64,000 nucleotides of DNA from Volvariella volvacea V23 (taxonomy: Eukaryota > Basidiomycota > Agaricomycetes > Agaricales > Pluteaceae). The notes under the pieces are model-generated. The model was not told the origin of the DNA. It made no database searches and worked only from the letters and a program-made list of their open reading frames with translations. The stretch spans positions 460,805-524,804 of the forward strand of contig KB722745.1 of NCBI GenBank assembly GCA_000349905.1, written 5' to 3'. The position numbers and the translations under genes are program-made. This document shows, in pieces, positions 61,532 through 64,000 of the stretch; the stretch's first letter is position 1, and every line of letters starts with the position of its first letter.

Positions 61532-62812
61532 TCAGTGGTCTCGGGACTTTCTAGTCGATGTCATATATGAGTTTCCAAATCAGATGTGTGGATAGCAACT
61601 GACCTGTATTCACCCTCAGCCGCTACGCTGAGCTCCTCGATCTCACCCTGCACGGTGGACAAAGCCTCGGCAGCAGCAGAGAAATAGTAAAGCTTTAGGC
61701 GGTCATTCGTAAGTTCCACTCATCTCTGATTATAGTGTAACCTGCACTAACCTGAGCTTTGACAAGTTCATTCAGATTCTTGAGGGGTTCCGGCTGCCAG
61801 ACTTTGGTTAGATGGTATGGGGCCAGCTAGGGAACGAACTTACGTTCTCCAAAACGGTCTTCATGAGGGTTATCGCAACCTCGGTCTTCTGGACTAGATC
61901 GTCTTCAGCGTTCTCAACATCCAGGCGGGCCTGCTCTTGCTTCGCCGCGGTAGCGCCCTTCAAACTGTTGATGTTCAGCATGATCGCATCAGATTACTGC
62001 TAGATAGCACTTACGTTTGCTTAGCTGCGTCTAGCTCTAATCTGCTCACTCGGACAGCCTGCCTAGCTTTCATTGCAACGGCAATGCTGGTATTGAGGGT
62101 GGTTTGCCAAGGCTGCAAGAAACCCCCTTGAATGCTACTATCCTGGTCAAGACGGGCTTCTGCGACTTTCTCCCATCCGCTACGGTACAAGGACAAAGCC
62201 TTTCCGAGCTTATCTTGATCGCCGGTTGCTGCGGATTGGATGGTATGAGCAGCAGCATCGGCAGAACGCACGAGTGCGTGAGGGAGTGTCTTGTGTTGAT
62301 GAACTGGAGGGGCGGGAGGTGACTGTGGGACAGGGAGATTTGTTCCTTTGAGATTGGTAGCCGCGAAGCTGGTGATGTTATATCCGATGGAAGAACCCAA
62401 CTCAGAGATGGATTCTTGGACCTGGGTGGGGTAATCATATGTCTCCGATTCATAAACCTTGGTGATCCTGTGGCGATGAGTGACACGATCGCCGTAATGG
62501 GAAAGATCTGACACTTACTTTAATAAGGTAAGATGCGCTGCTCGCAACGCGTCCACTCGGGCTTCAAGATCTTTGTACTCTGGATAGTGGAGACAAAGAG
62601 ATCGCAATATCAGTAAGGCCAAGTACTGCTGGATCGCATCGTACACGGGGGATCTGACCTTGTGGTAGCTCTGTGATCTCCTCAGGAGCGACTTGGCCGA
62701 GGCGCTCCCTGGTCGCCTGCACACTTGAGCTCAATCCCTTGGAGAATTTGCTCCCAGCCTGAGCAAAGTTGATTGAGGTTATGCTGCTTTGGATCTTTGC
62801 CCATCCGTCCAT
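61532..62812 (-). CDS. BAR-domain protein (Gvp36-like)
   Basis: Multi-exon minus-strand gene. It starts MDGWAKIQSSITSINFAQAG and continues SKGLSSSVQATRERLGQV, EYKDLEARVDALRAAHLTLLK, SYDYPT-like ETYDYPTQVQESISELG, a proline patch (VPQSPPAPPVHQHK), LPHALVRSADAAAHTIQ, LGKALSLYRSGWEKVAEARL, DSSIQGGFLQPWQTTLNTS, VSRLELDAAK, EQARLDVENAEDDLVQKTEV and LYFSAAAEALSTVQGEI, ending AAEGEYRKSRDH. The long amphipathic helices and the family's F..PW...L motif match fungal Gvp36-type BAR proteins, which bind curved membranes of the Golgi and endocytic vesicles. The stop is at 61532-61534 in a small last exon. Confidence 0.82.
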
Positions 62813-63183
62813 GATGATCAAGTCGTAAGGTCAATGAGAAGAAGAGAGTGAAAGGCAGGTAAAGGTCAAGTGAGGATGCAAGATGGTATTTATGGAGCGA
62901 CACGAGGACCAGGATAGGAAGGTAACGGCCATCTGCCACCAGGTGGATGGATATCACGCGCTCTCAAGTTCCCGGGGTCTCGAACACGAGCACTTCGTGC
63001 ATGTATTGGTCTACCACTAGTCATACAAATCATATTCTACAGTTTTACAGTCCATGCAGCATGTCATACTCCTTTGTAAACCTAACTGATGCCTCCATGA
63101 AAGAAGAAAAAAAGTAATAAAAAATTCTGACAACATATAGTACGAAACATTCACTAAAGCAAGTTGAGTTATTGCACGTGCGG

Positions 63184-64000
63184 TTACCGCGAGTTCAGTT
63201 CCCCTGCAGGAGAAATCACCGCGACGATGACAGAGATGTCATCTGTTTTACCCCCTCGAAACGCCTTACCGGCCTCCCTTGCCCGACGTGCAAATGGCAC
63301 TTCGTCCTCGAGCACCGTCTCGTTTGAAGATGCCTTTCTTTCAGATACTCGCCGTGCTCGAGAGCACAACGCCTCGGAGAGCATCCCCGCTAGTGTGCGC
63401 CGACGCAGAAGACGTTCAGTTGGGGTCACTGGAGCAGGGATGGTGCCATCAGGATTGGGTGAGGCAGAATCATCAAGGAAAGATCGACGGAATCGAACAA
63501 CCTCATCTAGGACATCTTCATCCCATAGGTTATCGCTCAGCCCATCGCTAGCCAAGATCAAGATGTCATCGGCCCGAACGGGAAGCGTAAACAAGTGTGC
63601 TGCATTAGACGGAGTGACTAAGCGACTAGAGCTTGGGTTTGGGGGTGCAAGTTGGACCGGCGTATTAAACTGCAAGAATCGCTGAATGTTAGCTCAAATC
63701 GAAAGCAAGGGGCATATAACTTACGTTCCACCACATTTCATCGCTGCGCCAAGCAATTTCTTCACCCCGGACCAGCATTCCCATGCAATCACCAATATGT
63801 GCAATCTTGATGACGGCATCACATCCGTGATCAGGTCCATCTGTTGCTGCAATACTAGGTCCGTTCAGGGGAGGTACATGGTCCAGAACCGCAATTAGAG
63901 CTGTAGAAGACCCAGACAGCAATGGAATCATGTGAGGTTCAGCATCTGTCGGTAGGGCACAATTCAGGGGAGAGGTAGGGGGCAAAGACGGCGATATTGG
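63184..64000 (-). CDS. PPM/PP2C protein phosphatase (PTC7-like), 5' part beyond the window
   Basis: Minus-strand gene whose start lies right of position 64000. The visible part has GSSTALIAVLDHVPPLNG, KIAHIGDCMGMLVRGEEIAW (the GD metal-site strand), a short intron (about 63676-63724), FNTPVQLAPP, DDILILASDGLSDNLWDED (second metal-binding aspartate in SDGLSDN), an inserted basic Arg/Ser stretch (RLLRRRTLAGM, CSRARRVSERK) and GGKTDDISVIVAVI (final metal-binding DD), ending ELNSR and TAA. The DNLWDE pattern and GGK.DDISV fit PTC7/PPTC7-type Mn/Mg-dependent Ser/Thr phosphatases, which in yeast act in mitochondria on coenzyme Q synthesis. Localisation cannot be judged without the N-terminus. Confidence 0.88.

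Overview
The window is nuclear DNA from a filamentous basidiomycete, most likely an Agaricomycete. Genes are dense and broken by many short GT-AG introns, mostly about 45-65 nt, with some exons of only 6-22 nt. Several families are typical of Agaricomycetes: aegerolysin, DUF6533-type and other multipass membrane proteins, a FunK1-like kinase remnant, a Rua1-type regulator, and mucin-like single-pass surface proteins. I cannot name the genus. No tRNA, rRNA, CRISPR array or intact transposon was recognised. There is one assembly gap of exactly 100 N (22648-22747).

Layout. 0-9 kb is accessory and decayed: an intact aegerolysin (1592-2118), a seven-helix membrane protein (3047-4406), an aegerolysin pseudogene (about 5393-5598), a protein kinase pseudogene (about 5788-7250, minus) and an unrecognised coding remnant (7505-8110, minus). 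8.3-18.3 kb is housekeeping: a TFIIIC tau55/Sfc7-like subunit, cytosolic tyrosyl-tRNA synthetase, an MFS sugar transporter and the DEAH helicase Prp43. 18.6-24.3 kb holds four related small GTP-binding proteins in alternating orientation (-,+,-,+). They look like a duplicated divergent gene pair and are the most novel feature here. 24.5-31 kb has a DUF6533 membrane protein, an Eaf3/MRG15 chromatin reader and a small hypothetical gene. 33-35 kb encodes a secreted-domain single-pass surface protein with a PPPY tail.

36-64 kb is mostly conserved cell machinery: HAM1-like protein, peroxiredoxin 5, proteasome beta7, a short Spa2-homology-repeat protein, casein kinase I, RFC1, another seven-helix membrane protein, arginyl-tRNA synthetase, Mago nashi, Sus1/ENY2, mitochondrial uS10m, a Rua1-like transcription factor, a p24 cargo receptor, a Gvp36-like BAR protein, and a PPM/PP2C phosphatase cut by the window end.

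Links between genes: Mago (exon junction complex) and Sus1 (mRNA export) share a 222-bp divergent promoter. Several genes push splicing to its limits, with a 6-nt microexon in Mago and a 12-nt microexon in p24. Two genes seem to lack an AUG for their full N-terminus (Arg-tRNA synthetase mitochondrial extension; Eaf3). All exon boundaries were assigned by eye from splice signals, reading phase and family resemblance, with no transcript evidence.
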